Part shown: positions 11,366-22,980 of the stretch, piece by piece
Numbering within the stretch: the stretch's first letter is position 1
Layout of the letters: each line of letters starts with the position of its first letter
Assembly (NCBI GenBank): GCA_013368315.1
Contig: JAACJM010000019.1
Span: 806,001-870,000, forward strand
DNA: 64,000 nt
DNA from: Tetrapyrgos nigripes
Taxonomy: Eukaryota > Basidiomycota > Agaricomycetes > Agaricales > Campanellaceae
Direction of reading: 5' to 3'
Notes under the pieces: generated by a model
Database searches by the model: none
Seen by the model: only the letters and a program-made list of their open reading frames with translations
What the model was told of the DNA's origin: nothing
Translations under genes and position numbers: made by a program

Positions 11366-12559
11366 GTGACCTTTTTGAACAGAGGTGTTAGGCAGCAAAA
11401 ATGTGGCTGTTAGTGGATGGGTGTGTATGGTGTTAGGAGCGAAGGCATATTGACTTGTTGGCATGGGAAGTTGGACATATAGTGTGCATTTCTGGAGGCC
11501 AATGTTGATATGATTATGTGTTTCTACTTACCTCCATCATTCCAGCCAGAGGCCTTGGTAGAAACAAATTTCCCACAACATATGTCTATATACATGGTAA
11601 AATACATTTATACAGGGTCTATGTGCACCATATGGTGGTCCATACCACACAATAAAATTGATTTTTAAAAAAATAGATAGATACCTTTGAAATTACTCAG
11701 GAATATTTTCTTTTACCATGCATGTATTGCCAAAGATATGATATAAAAATTCACATGATGCATTGAAATGTAAATTCAGATAGCTATTGCAGTGTTAGAG
11801 TTTCAAAAAGGCTACAATTTCTACATGTATGTGAAATTCTCTGACATTGGAAAGAGAATCAGTTTTCGAGAATAAGATCTGACAACATGAACATGTGACC
11901 ATGGATGCTCTTGACTTCCTACCTTCTCCATCATGTCCAAGCTTCGGATATTGTTCCCTCTTCTGAAGCTTTTCTCTCTCAATTCTCTCACAACCATTTC
12001 TCACTTCTTTTCCTGTTATTTTCCTCATTCATTTGCACATGCCTTAATTGATTGCCTTTTCTCCCAGCAGTTTTCAGTTGTCTCTCTGACATTGTCAACC
12101 TGCCTTATGATGTTGACACTCATTTTCCTTTCCTCTGATCCTGACTGCCACTCAACCTGTTATTCCACTCATGTCTCTATCCAGATTTTGACAAGTCCAG
12201 GTTGCACGTTGGCTAGCTGTCGAGGATCTTTGCCTTTGGTTAATTATATCAAATCCTTATCACTCTCACCACATCACAGTGTCAGCAGTCATCTCAACTC
12301 TGATTCTCTTGTCATATACGCTTTCTCATTACTCTGACAACAAGACAGATAGGAAGGTTTTGGTGGCTAGAGCCCAGACATCCACTGTTTACAGCTCACC
12401 TATGCTCAACCCATCTGACCTACCTGTCCATCAATCAGTTCCCTCGGTGGGAACTCCCTTTAGTGGTTTCTCTGCAAGGTCTTCTCCTGATAGTCTGATG
12501 ACCCCGACAGAGTTTTCTGACTCTCTAGGGCTGATTCTCGCTCACACAAGACCTTCTCC
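11366..12559. other. Intergenic, no gene seen
   Basis: AT-rich to about 11900, then strongly pyrimidine-rich on the plus strand. Frames such as 11933-12337 and 12279-12623 follow base composition and carry no domain. A block around 12480-12545 (GACTCTCTAGGGCTGATTCT) resembles 33640-33690, on the other side of Copia-1. Confidence 0.4.
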
Positions 12560-13748
12560 CCACCTTTATCCTTCCTTGATGTTGGCAATTCCTACCATTG
12601 ATCTATCTGTTTACTGTCCTTGACGCTGGCAATTCCTGCCTCGTCTTCCTTTTCAACAGTTTATCCTACCATTGATCAATCTGTTTACTATTCTTGATGC
12701 TGGCAATTCCTGCCTCATCTTTCTTTTCAACAGTTTTATCCTACTGTTGATCAATCCATTTACTGTCCTTGACACTGGCAATTCCTGCCTTGTCTTCCTT
12801 TTCAACAGCTTATCCTACTATTGATCAATCCATTGACTGTCCTTGACACTGGCAATTCCTGCCTCGTCTTCCTTTTTGACAGTTTATCCTACTGTTGATT
12901 GATCTGTTGACTGTCCTTGATACTGGCAATTCCTGCCTTGTCTACCTTTTCAATGGTTTTTATCTTACCATTGATTGATCCATTTACTGTCCTTGATGCT
13001 GGCAATTCCTGCCTCATCTTCCTTTTTGATGGTTTATCCTGCTGTTGATTTATCCTGCAATTCCTGCCTCGTCTACCTTTTCGACAGTTTTATCTTACTG
13101 TTGATTGATCCATTTACTGTCCTTGATGCTGGCAATTTCTGTCTCATCTTCCTTTTCAACAGTTCATCCTGCTGTCCTTGACACTGGCAATTCTGCCTCA
13201 TCTTCCTTTTCAATGGTTTCATCCTACCATTGATCGATCTGTTTACTGTCCTTGATGCTGGCAATTCCTGCCTTGTCTCCCTGTTTGACAGTTTTCTCCT
13301 ACCATTGATCTATCTGTTTACTGTCTTTGGCACTTGTAATTCCTGCCTCATCTTCCTGTTTGATGATTTCTCCTACTGTTGATCTATCTTTTTTACTGTC
13401 CTTGACACTGGCAATTCCTGCCTTGTCTTCCTACCATTGGTCTATCTGTTTACTGTCCTTGATGCTGGCAATTCCTGCCTTGTCTTCCTTTTCGACAGTT
13501 TCCCCTACTTTCAATCTATCCACTTACTGTCCTTGATGGTCTCTACTGGTATACTTACTTGACACTGGCAATTCCTCCCTTGGTTCCCTTTTGAGGGTTT
13601 CTCCCACTGTCAATCTATCCATTTATTGTCCTCAAGGTCTCTACTCTTATCCCTCCTGGACATTGGCAATTGCAGCCCTGTTTCCTTTTCATAGTCTCAC
13701 TTCTGTTGATGAAGGTGTCTCCACCTGCTGTCTTCCTTGATGGCTTCC
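12560..13748 (+). repeat. Minisatellite of ~74-base imperfect units
   Basis: About a dozen degenerate tandem units built on CTTGATGCTGGCAATTCC, then GCC(T/C)CGTCTTCC, then TTTTCAACAGTTTATCCTAC, then an ATTGATC...GTTTACTGTC block. The period is roughly 74 bases where it is cleanest (12600-12900) and becomes irregular later. The strand is pyrimidine-rich. Copia-1 is inserted at its right edge and related, more diverged sequence resumes at 32755. Confidence 0.8.
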
Positions 13749-14004
13749 TGTTAGAGAAGCGAGTCCCTAGATGGGGGCTTCGCCAAGTATAGTATATCCA
13801 TTATCTTTTCTCGTTCTTTTCGTTCTCTCTTACTTAATTGATCTGCACCATATTACCCGCCTACGATAGTACACCTCAGTCATTCCCACTATACTTGTGT
13901 GAACCCTGAGGTGTGTATACCATTGATATTTCTCATTTTATTTATACTAATACATATCTATTTACTACAGTACATTTCGTACTAACGAGTACTCCATTCT
14001 TACA
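13749..14004 (+). repeat. Copia-1 5' LTR
   Basis: 256 bases, TGTTAGAGAAGC...ATTCTTACA. The 3' copy has 19 extra bases (around 32590-32610). Next to it, 14005-14074 holds a 70-base extension whose last 34 bases repeat the LTR end (13971-14004 equals 14041-14074). The primer site follows this second copy, so the functional end may be 14074. Confidence 0.9.
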
Positions 14005-14074
14005 GGTACTGTAGTATTCTCAACATAGTCGTTCCCTGAGTACATTTCGTACTAACGAGTACTCCATTCTTACA

Positions 14075-14086
14075 GGTTATGGGCCC
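14075..14086 (+). promoter_or_regulatory. Copia-1 primer binding site (initiator tRNA-Met fragment)
   Basis: GGTTATGGGCCC is the complement of GGGCCCATAACC, the anticodon stem-loop of eukaryotic initiator tRNA-Met. That suggests priming by a half-tRNA, as established for Drosophila copia. The same 12 bases follow the Copia-2 5' LTR. Confidence 0.7.
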
Positions 14087-14153
14087 TGCGCCCTAGACAC
14101 TGCGCACATTTATACACAAGTAACCGACTCACAGACCGTATAATACATACACC

Positions 14154-15344
14154 ATGTCCGAAATTACAACAGACGTTAACCCCACTATATATCCCTCTGT
14201 TTCAACACCTGATACCGCCGATACCCAGACATTCTCGAGTATTGCTGTCAACCCGATTGGTAACCCCAGCAATTACACTATGATCCAGGAACTCCTGAAC
14301 AATGCAAAGTTCAACAGGGAGAACTATGTTTCCTGGAAAGAGTCAATGATTTGGCATGGTAAATTGAAGGGACTTCACCTATACTGGGAGGGGAAGGTTA
14401 TCATTCTGACTGAACCAACTGACCTGAACATACTGATAAGGCCTATGCCTATTAGCGATATACGCCCGAACTACCTCGAATACAACATACGTGAATCTGT
14501 TGCTTACTTGACCCTTTGGGACAACATCAAAAACCCAGACGCATTGGGTTTTGGATCAGGGAAGAAGTCACATGAACTATGGGCATTCCTTAATAAGGAG
14601 TACACCCTAGTTAGTCACCTGGCTAGACAACGGAGGGAGGATGCATTGAGGACATGTCGTTATGTTCAATACGTTGAGGGAAATGTGACGGGAGAGGATG
14701 GATACACAGCAAAATATCAAACACTGCGTAAACAGGCAGAAGACGTTGGAGCCAAGTACGATGATCCTGCATTTCTCACCATGTTCCTCGACTCTTTCCC
14801 TTGTACTGCTGAATGGATCCCTGTTGTCGGTACTCTTCTCACTGACCCGAACATGTCTTTCAACATCGCCTCAGGACAATTGCAAGAACACGTGAGGCTC
14901 ATGGGCAGTGGTGGACTGAATCCTATACCTGGGATGGACCATGTTACTGCGCTGCAGACTCAGGTCAAGGAGCTGACTGAGAAGATGACGGTGCTACAGA
15001 CAAAGAAGGGAACTGGACCAGCAAACCCAGATCTCCTGTGCAGTAATCCAAAATGCAAGTGTCGTGGCCATACAGTTGAGAACTGCTTTCAGGAAGGTGG
15101 AGGAAAACAGGGTCAATACCCAGCATGGTGGAAAGGGAAGAAAGATGTACCTTTGCCATCAGCCAACACAACAACCACCTTGAACACGACAGATGGTACC
15201 ACACCCAATGTATGGGCGTTAATCGTGACAATGACAATGACAACGATGCCATCACCACCATCGTCACTAGCCCCTATTCGCATCCTAGCTGACTCCAGTG
15301 CCTCGCATCACTTCTTCAAGGAGAGAACTCATTTTATCACATAT
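14154..15344 (+). pseudogene. gag: Copia-1 gag and protease start, truncated by Gypsy-B
   Basis: Starts at ATG 14154 and stays open. The N-terminal Gag has FNRENYVSWKESM (UBN2/Retrotran_gag type), about 280 residues of capsid-like helices, and a zinc-knuckle-like CSNPKCKCRGHTVENCF. Next comes the protease entry RILADSSASHHFF. In Copia elements this motif is normally DSGAS; here Gly is Ser (AGT), which should damage the active site. The native frame stops at 15344 where Gypsy-B begins and rejoins at 29075 (THFITY then SPYIEKGG). Confidence 0.9.
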
Positions 15345-15851
15345 TGTCACAGTTTTTACAGTCTTTACCCCTATTCATGTATTGTGATCTATTCTCTGTG
15401 ACATGTGGTTATCATATGACCGCTTTAGAGCTTATCACATAGCTAGCTCCATATAGATTGATCTAGATCATAGTTTCCAGACCCATTGTCTAGACTCCTT
15501 CCTTAAATGATCTATTGATTATCAGTAATGAGTCATTTATCCTGTTATCCATCTAATGTATTACTGTGTCATTATTATTATGTAGTTTATCCTTTTATCC
15601 ATGTAAACTGTATTAGTTGTATCAGTCAGCACATCAGTCAGCTAAGTACCAGGGGTCTTAGATAGTGCCTGGAGTCTTAGTGTACTTGTATATAAGCTGT
15701 AGTGTCTGAGCCAGTAGGACTCAGACTTAACAACATCTTTTTGTGTCTACAAGCATCTCTTCTTCATCAACCTAAGTCCTATCTCTACTTCCCCTCATCT
15801 CTTCTTCCTTTCAAGAGACCAGAGAATTAGGTGAGTATAAGATTTGTGATA
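15345..15851 (+). repeat. Gypsy-B 5' LTR
   Basis: 507 bases, matching 28619-29069 with several short indels; the 5' copy is 56 bases longer. It has a TATA-like TGTATATAAGC at about 15689 and ends GTGAGTATAAGATTTGTGATA rather than in CA. Confidence 0.9.
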
Positions 15852-16386
15852 GTTTGTTAAGTCTGCTTCTTTGCCTGCTGCTACTGCAAAGTACAGTGGG
15901 TAGGTTCTTGTTTACAGGTTGTGTTGTTGTGTCTAGTTCATGGGGCTTTTCTGTTGATTCATGGGGGCTAGTACTATTGCTGCAAAGCATGGTACCTTTG
16001 TTGGTTCATGGGGGATTCTCTGGCCCTGTTGCTGAAAAGCACTGGTGTCATATGTTGGGAAGCACCTCCTCTTTCTTAATGAGGGTGGTCCATTTGTGAC
16101 CACATGCCTACCTTCTTGCTGTACCCTAGGCATAAGGGGTGTCTGTTGTTCTATTGAACAACAAGCTGGTGTCTTCAGATGATCATGAGGCTTTATTGCT
16201 TTATTGCTTTACTGCTGATGACAGACATAGGATGTGTGTAATACACCTCTGAAACCATTTGCTGTATGGAAGGGACCATGCAGAGAAAACTCCCCTGAAC
16301 ATCAAGACCAAACACACAACCTTTGGACAACAACCTTTCATTTTTTCCTTCTGTACCTTTGTCTGCTGAAAAGGGACTTGGTACTC
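15852..16386 (+). other. Gypsy-B leader, no gene
   Basis: Untranslated region before ORF0, with repeated TTCATGGGG and CTTTATTGCTTTA-type short words but no domain. No tRNA-complementary primer site recognised. Confidence 0.45.
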
Positions 16387-17163
16387 ATGCCTTTTATGCC
16401 TTGCCTAGCCATGCCATATCAGCCTATTCTACTTCACTCCAAAAAACACTGTCGTGTCCCTAAGTACGCTTGTCTTTCCAAAGATGAGTGGACTGGGCTC
16501 CAGTTTCACATCACTCCAACCAAGGATACTCAGAAAAAGTTTGCTCAAGTTGGTGCCCCCTACAGCTGCAAATGCTGTGGCGAGAAGAAGTACATTTGTC
16601 CATGTTACCATTACAAAAAACCAGTCAATCCTCGCACTCCAGAGCAGTCACTTGCTCTACAATGTGCTGCTGAGGAAAATATTGCGCGCCTTGGTAAACT
16701 TGCAGCTCTCATATCCCTACGTGATCGTCTTGACAAACCACCACCTACCCGACCACTCAGTGATTGTCTTGAACCTTCCCCTCTCACTCCTGTCAATATT
16801 CCTCCACCTATTCCAAAAACACTCCACTTTCGCAAAAAGAACGAGTTTTACAGAATGGTTGAACCTACCTGTCTACACCTCGATCCATTGGCTGAAAAGC
16901 TGATTGCTGAGGATGAGAAAGCAAAGTGTGGGATAGAGGTCAGAGTCTCTACAGAATTGAGAGAGAAGTTATGGGAGATGTTTGAGAAGTTTGAGGATTA
17001 TTATCAAGGGATGAATGAGCTTGGTAACAAACTGACTCATAAGCAGTGGAGAATGTTGAAGAAAGCAGTGAAAACAATTGGAGATGTATCTTTCAAGAAT
17101 CTAGATAGTAGACTAGTTAAAATCTGTACCCAACTCTCGGAACTAGAAATTGAGTTCCCTTAA
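16387..17163 (+). CDS. Gypsy-B extra ORF upstream of gag (unknown, 258 aa)
   Basis: An uninterrupted frame from ATG 16387 to TAA 17161-17163, in an element whose other genes are all broken. The N-terminal part has a Cys-rich block YSCKCCGEKKYICPCYHYKK (residues ~60-80), a possible metal-binding site. The middle is Pro-rich (KPPPTRPL, NIPPPIPK). The C-terminal third is charged and helical. No gag, protease or pol motif and no family I recognise. It may be an accessory protein or captured host gene. An upstream in-frame extension to 16234 starts without ATG and was not used. Confidence 0.55.
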   Translation: MPFMPCLAMPYQPILLHSKKHCRVPKYACLSKDEWTGLQFHITPTKDTQKKFAQVGAPYSCKCCGEKKYICPCYHYKKPVNPRTPEQSLALQCAAEENIARLGKLAALISLRDRLDKPPPTRPLSDCLEPSPLTPVNIPPPIPKTLHFRKKNEFYRMVEPTCLHLDPLAEKLIAEDEKAKCGIEVRVSTELREKLWEMFEKFEDYYQGMNELGNKLTHKQWRMLKKAVKTIGDVSFKNLDSRLVKICTQLSELEIEFP

Positions 17164-17251
17164 ATAGGCATATTGGCTGGCTATGCGTACTTTTTTACCT
17201 TTGCCCAAAACCTTCATAAAATGAAGTAATTGCTAATGATGAGAATTAGAA

Positions 17252-18723
17252 ATGTCTTACAAACCTTATCAACCCAATATCACTTTGCAAGATGTTGATA
17301 ACTGGGTCAACAACTTAGTGAAAATGTCAATGCCAACATTCTTGGTTTTAGTACTACACCACAACAAGGACAGTTGGCCCAACTCTTTCGTAATGCTCAT
17401 AGAGCAACCAGTGCAACTCTGAAGAACTATGTTGATCAACACTCTCATGGGCTTGCAGCCCACATGAATGAGTCATTCCGGACAATGGACGAGGCCACAG
17501 ATGATCTTGATGCAAGGGCCACAGTCACTGAAAACACTTTGGCAGCCCTTGAAAATGAAGTAGCAAATCTTCGTCAATTGCTTGCTACACAAGGAGAGCT
17601 CCTTCAGAGCTACAAAGCACAACTTGACAGGATCCCAGTGGAAGGAGGTAACTCTGGAAAAGCTGCAAAGTATTCAGAGCCTCCCACATTCACTGGATCA
17701 GACAACAAGATGACTTTGGAGGAGTGGTTGAATCATGTTGCATTGTATTGCAGTGCTAGTGGGATTGTCACTGATCACCAGAAGATTGTGTGTGGACTCA
17801 CCTGTCTGCGCTCTCCTGCCACAACATATATGAAATGGTATTTCGATGCCAATTGTAAAGGAGAAGATCTGGGATCATGGGAGAATTTTGTAAAAGAACT
17901 TGGTGATGAGGCCCAAGGAGCAAAGGATGAACTCACAGCACTTTGGTCAAATAAGGCTCTGGCAAGCAAGGACTTTATCAAGTACGCTGAACAGTACCGC
18001 ACACTGGCACGTATTGTCGAATATGAGGACAAAATTCACATTGACAAACTTGAATCTGTGATTCCCCAGGAGCTGAGAAGTGCCCTTGTCGTGGTCAGCC
18101 TTAATGCAGTGCTACCAGTCAAGTGGAAAGATTATCTTGAATTACTCCTAAAAGCGTACAAACACTTGCACCCAGAAAAGTCTACACATTCAATCTTTGG
18201 CAATGGCAGTAAAAAGGGCAGTGAAAACACCACTTCAGATCCAGATGCAATGCAGATTGACCAGGCGAAAAAGAACAAAGGCAAAAATAGGGAACAGGCC
18301 AATGCAGCAAATGCAAAGAAGAAATATTGTCAACTTTGTGCTGAAAAGGGTTTGAAATTGAAGTCGAAAACTCATAACACCAACGACTGTTATGACAAAC
18401 CTGGCAATGAACATAAACGGCCTGCTCCTTGAGCCTCTACATCATCTGCATCATTAGCTGGACAAGGAAACAAAGAAAGTAATAAAGGAGGCTTCAAAGC
18501 ATGACTTCTTGAGTTCTTGAAAGAACTTGAAGATGATGACAGCCTGGCTACCCCTGCTGGAACTGTCAATGTCAACACTACGAGCTTCAGTAGAAGCATT
18601 GATCCCAAGTCTGCTGAAAAGCAGACAGCTGTGCAAGTCAATGAATCACAGGTGGGGCCAAGACTGACAGGTCAAACAAAGGTTAATCAGCACTCTAACT
18701 TGGATTTTCCCAAGGGAATGTAG
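17252..18723 (+). pseudogene. gag: Gypsy-B gag (broken)
   Basis: Probable start ATG 17252 (MSYKPYQPN). The frame shifts near 17300 and then runs openly as NANILGFSTTPQQGQLAQLF to TGA at 18430-18432. It includes a coiled-coil-like segment (ENEVANLRQLLATQGELL), the Retrotrans_gag domain (PTFTGSDNKMTLEEWLNHV, WENFVKEL) and a zinc-knuckle-like C-x2-C...H-x4-C (CQLC...HNTNDC) near 18330-18390. A second TGA at 18502-18504 lies before a tail ending about 18723. Both TGAs could be CGA. Confidence 0.85.
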
Positions 18724-19101
18724 AGGAGATTGTCTGTGATCTACATTCCAGGAGTAGTATACCTAATTTCGGGACTGAGCAAGACTCAGTTAAAGTAGCA
18801 CTGGACTCTTGTGTAAATAATATAGCTCATAACAAGAAATATTCATTTAAAATTCCAGTGACACTTTGGGTATATGGTAATAAAGTGCAGACCGAGGCTC
18901 TTGTTGATTCTGGGGCCACAACGAATTTCATCGACAAAGATTTTGTCAAAAGAAAGAACCTGGTTACAAACAAATTGGCAACTCCATATGACATAAACCA
19001 ACAGTGCTGGACAAATAACTGAGTATGTTTGTGCCTATGTTGAGATTGGTACTCATAAGACAACACATTCTCTTTTTGTCACTGATCTTGGTGACAAGGA
19101 T
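18724..19101 (+). pseudogene. pol: Gypsy-B aspartic protease (broken)
   Basis: A retropepsin with ALVDSGATTNFID (active site DSGAT near 18906-18920) in a clear frame from about 18840. The frame ends in a stop near 19021, while the native continuation (AGQITEYVCAYVEIG, then LGDKDMMIGYTYL) is in another frame, so an indel lies near 18995. Confidence 0.82.
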
Positions 19102-20343
19102 ATGATGATTGGCTACACTTATTTGTACAACCACAATCCAGAAATTGACTGGCACGGAGGGGGATGGGAGTTCACCAGGTGCCCAGATACATGTGCCACT
19201 CGAGCCCATAAAATACGAGTCGTCAAAGCTGGAACTGAAGAGCTTCAACTCAAATCAGATTTGCCATGGGAATCCTCTCTGGACGATTTAGGAGAAGAGG
19301 ATATGGACAATCATTACATCAATTGGGTTGATCTTGATAACCCAGCTGAGATTGCACACATGTTCGATGGCAAGGACATGGATGAGGAACTTGATGAGTC
19401 AGACGAGGACACCCTTAAATGGAAGTCCCTAGTGCCAGAATGGTTACACAACTATGGTGATGTCTTCTCAAAAAGGAAATCTGAACGAATGCCAGAATGG
19501 AAACTGTATGATCATCCAATTGATTTTGTGGAAGGAGCTCCTCTTCTCAAACTGGCAAAGATCTACCCACTGGCTCTCAATGAGAGAAATTCCTTGGATG
19601 AGTGGATTTCTGAAGAACCTAGGAAGGGTTACATTCGCCCTTCAAAGAGTCCAATATCAGCACCTTTCTTCTTTGTAAAGAAGCATAATGGGAGTCTACG
19701 ACCCTGTATAGACTACCGTGCACTAAATGCAGTCACTGTCAAGAATCGCTATCCAATTCCTAGAATCTCTGATTTGATTGATGCCCTCAGTCAGGCATCG
19801 ATCTTCACTAAAATTGACTTGCGATGGGGATATAATAATGTTTGCATTCATGAGGGAGATGAATGGAAAACAGCGTTTACTACCAAACAAGGACTGTTTG
19901 AGGCAATGGTCATGTACTTTGGGTTTTCAAATGCACCAGCCACATTTCAGGCTATGATGAATGACATCCTAGGTGATTTAATTCAACGAGGACAAGTCAT
20001 GGTGTATTTGGATGACATCCTAATCTTTGGAAATGATCAAAAAGGACATCGTAAACTTGTCCAAGAAGTACTGAAAAGGCTTCGTGATAATGACTTGTTT
20101 GCGAAAGGTGAAAAATGCTTCTTCGAACAGGAGAGTATTGAGTACTTGGGAATGATCATTTCAAAAGGACATGTTGCAATGGATCCTAAGAAGGTATCAG
20201 GAGTTCTTGAGTGGCCAGCACCTGAAAAGGTCAAACATGTACAAGCATTCTTAGGCTTTGCAAATTTTTATCACCGGTTCATTGAGAACTTTGTCAAAAT
20301 TGCTCGTCCACTCACAAATCTCACAAAAAAGGATCAACCATGA
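19102..20343 (+). pseudogene. pol: Gypsy-B reverse transcriptase
   Basis: Full RT fold in one frame: FFVKKHNGSLRPCIDYRALN, KIDLRWGYNNV, FGFSNAPATFQAMMN and the catalytic VYLDDILIFG (about 20004-20033). It then runs through YLGMIISKGHVAMDPKKV and FLGFANFYHRFIENF. The end at TGA 20341-20343 falls where these elements have Trp (QP-W-AWG), so it is nonsense (TGG to TGA). The RT domain itself looks undamaged. Confidence 0.92.
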
Positions 20344-21345
20344 GCATGGGGTGAGGAACAGCAACAAGCTTTTGAGGCATTGAAAAAGGCCTTTACCTCT
20401 GCACCCATTTTACGGATACCAGATGATGTCAATCCTTTCCGACTCTCTACAGATGCAAGTGACTTTGCTGTAGGAGCAGTACTCATGGTCACAGAAAGTG
20501 ACGGTCTCCCACGCTTCTTTGTGCTGTAGAATTTTCCTTCACCTTGAGCTAGACAATACCCAACTTAAGCCCAAGTTTCAGTCCATTGATCTTTGGGATG
20601 TTTAATACCCATCTGTGGCAAAAGATTGGGGCAAAGCAGACATTGCATGTGCAAGATGGACTCGAACTTTTTATATACGTTTGGATCACGGGACCGTCAC
20701 TTTCCGTGACCATGAGTACTGTCTCAACTGGACCCAGTTGACAAACTGTGGCATTCAGTTGCCTTCTATTCCAAATCTCTCAATGTGCACAAACGTAACT
20801 ATGAGATATATGACAAGGAATTGCTTGCAATTATTCGAGCATTAGAGGAATATCGACACTACTTAGAAGGACATCCAGAGAAGTTTGAAATCTGGTCAGA
20901 TCACCAAAACCTGACTTACTTCAAAACAGCCCAGAAGTTGACTCAGAGACAAGCGCAATGGTCTTTATATCTCACGCGATTCAATTATTCCCTACATCAT
21001 AAACCTGGGAAAACAATGCAAGCTGAAGACCCTCTGTCCAGGAGGCCAGATCATGAGGAGGGGGTAAACCTCAATAATAGAGATCAAATTCTTCTCAAGC
21101 CTGAATTTTTTGCCATTCAGGCTATCAAGGCTACTCATGATTCGCCTGTTAATGATGATCAGATCCTAAGAGAGGTCAAAGAAGCATTACTGTCTGATGA
21201 AGTGACAAAGAATTACAAGTCACTTCTACAGTCTGGTCCAAGAGAGTTCAAGAAGTCTCTTGAAGAATGGAACTATGAAAATGGTTTATTACTCTATAGA
21301 GGCAAAATCTATATACCACAGAGCACAAATGATCATCTTCGATGA
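20344..21345 (+). pseudogene. pol: Gypsy-B RNase H and tether, interrupted
   Basis: The sense resumes after the TGA with AWGEEQQQAFEALKKAF and LSTDASDFAVGAVL (RNase H). It breaks at a 240-base foreign segment (20509-20748) and resumes WHSVAFYSKSLNVHKRNYEI, then YDKELLAIIRAL and IWSDHQNLTYF. It ends HLR at TGA 21343-21345, where Arg fits (LRRRIVQMHHD). Confidence 0.87.
20509..20748. other. 240-base insertion in Gypsy-B RNase H
   Basis: Joining 20508 to 20749 restores the protein (ESDGL then WHSVAFYS), so this segment is foreign to the gene. It has stops in all three forward frames, no evident terminal inverted repeats and no clear target duplication. Origin unknown. Confidence 0.65.
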
Positions 21346-22004
21346 AGAATAGTGCAAATGCACCATGACCTTCCTTCCACAGGACACCCTGGTAGATGGA
21401 AAACATATGAACTTGTCTCCAGGAATTATTGGTGGCCAGGAATGTCAGTCTTTGTAAAACATTATGTGACAGGCTGTGATACGTGTCAGCAAATGAAAAA
21501 CTGACCACAGCAGCGCTTTGGACCTCTAATACCCAACAAGGTACCAAATGCACCTTGGGAGGTTATCTCTGTTGACCTCATTACTCAGTTACCTGAATCA
21601 TTTGGCTTCAATGCAATCTGTGTTGTAGTTGACTGTTTGACCAAGCGGGGTCATTTCTTTGCAATCACAAACAAGTTCTCCTCAAAAGATCTTGCACAGC
21701 TACTCTATGATAGGATTTATCCTTTGCATGGATTACCACTGCAAATCATCTCAGATCGAGGAACTCAGTTTGCTGCAGAACTCTTTCAAGAGTGGTGTAA
21801 ACTACTTGGTATTGAGTCAAGCATGTCCACTGCTTATCATCCCCAAACAATACCTCTGTTGCTATGTTGATTACAATCTCAATGATTGGTCACAACTGCT
21901 AGGAATGGCAGAATTTGCTTATAGCAACCAAGCACATGAAGGAACAAAGGAAACTCCATTTTTCCTTGAGTATGGTCAACACCCAAGGGCAGGTCCAATG
22001 CTCA
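21346..22004 (+). pseudogene. pol: Gypsy-B integrase, N-terminal and core parts
   Basis: Zinc-binding HHCC region (HHDLPSTGHPGRWKTYELV, CDTCQQMKN), TGA at 21502-21504 where Arg fits, then the DDE core: ISVDLITQLPES (Asp), LQIISDRGTQFAAELF (Asp). At HPQT the conserved block holding the catalytic Glu (DGQTERVNQ type) is missing through a small deletion near 21845, so the enzyme would be dead. The sense continues YLCCYVDYNLNDWSQLLGMA to PFFLEYGQHPRAGPML, where the foldback element interrupts. Confidence 0.9.
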
Positions 22005-22980
22005 CACTGGGTGCAAATACCTGTAAATACGCTGTCATACTGTGATATTACTGAAGACTTACTCAGTGCCACTCAGTTTGTAAATCCTCATGTATTATGG
22101 GAGTATTACATGAAAGCAAAAATTTCAGAACAACTCCATAAGGTTTCTGTAAGTCAGGGTGTATTACTGGAGTCTTTCTATGTGACATTCTGTCACAGTA
22201 ATACATACTATAATACCATTGAAATTTACATGTAATCACAGTATGTCATAGAGTAATACAGCCTAGATTTACAGAGGACATACAAAGGTGCAAATACCAT
22301 AAATACGCTGTCATACTTACTCAGTCCCACTCAGGTTGAAAATTCCCATGTATTATGGGAGTATTATAGGAAAGTAAAAATTTCACAACAATTCCATAAG
22401 GTTTCTGTATGTCAAGGTGTATTACTGGGATCTTTATTGTGTCACAGTAATAGATACTATAATACTATTGAGATAGACAGAAACATTTTGATGTGACACA
22501 TGGTCACAGTATGTCATATAGTAATACAGCCAGGATTTACAGAAGACTTATGAGATCAAAAGCTCTTGTAAATCACTATCAATAGTGAGTGCATTTATGA
22601 TAGATTTACTGAGTGACAGGATGGTCACAGAAATGCTTAAATAAGATCAGGTGTATTACAGGAGCTTTACAAAACCCAAAACATTGGCATGGAATCTTAT
22701 AATTTTACAGAAAAGTCATACATCAGGATAGAGGACATATGATATCCTGAGTATTTTAATAGGTTTAAAGGGATACACCTATAAGTCAAGGAGAATTGTT
22801 TTTGAATTTATTGGAAAGTAGATAATTTGTAAATCCTGCAAAAATCTTGGAGACTTACAAGAGATATATAGGAGGTGGTAAAATCAAGGAATGATAGCAT
22901 AAAAGTAGGTGTTTTACTATATAATTATAACAATGATTTGTGAAGGGAAAACTGGTGAGGGAGTTGAGAGAGAGTGAAGG
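22005..22980 (+). repeat. Foldback left arm
   Basis: Unique inverted arm paired with 26985-27988. It holds two diverged copies of an ~280-base unit (22005-22284 and about 22288-22570), each with GGTGCAAATACC, GTATTATGGGAGTATTA and a run of AATTCCATAAGGTTTCTGTA type. An AT-rich stretch continues to 22980. Short frames here are chance. Confidence 0.85.

Noticed and set aside
11933..12623. Plus-strand frames in pyrimidine-rich DNA
   Set aside because: Leu/Ser/Pro-rich products of base composition; no domain or splice structure.
16234..16386. Upstream extension of the Gypsy-B ORF0
   Set aside because: The ATG at 16387 is a simpler start, and the extension has a different, non-protein-like composition.
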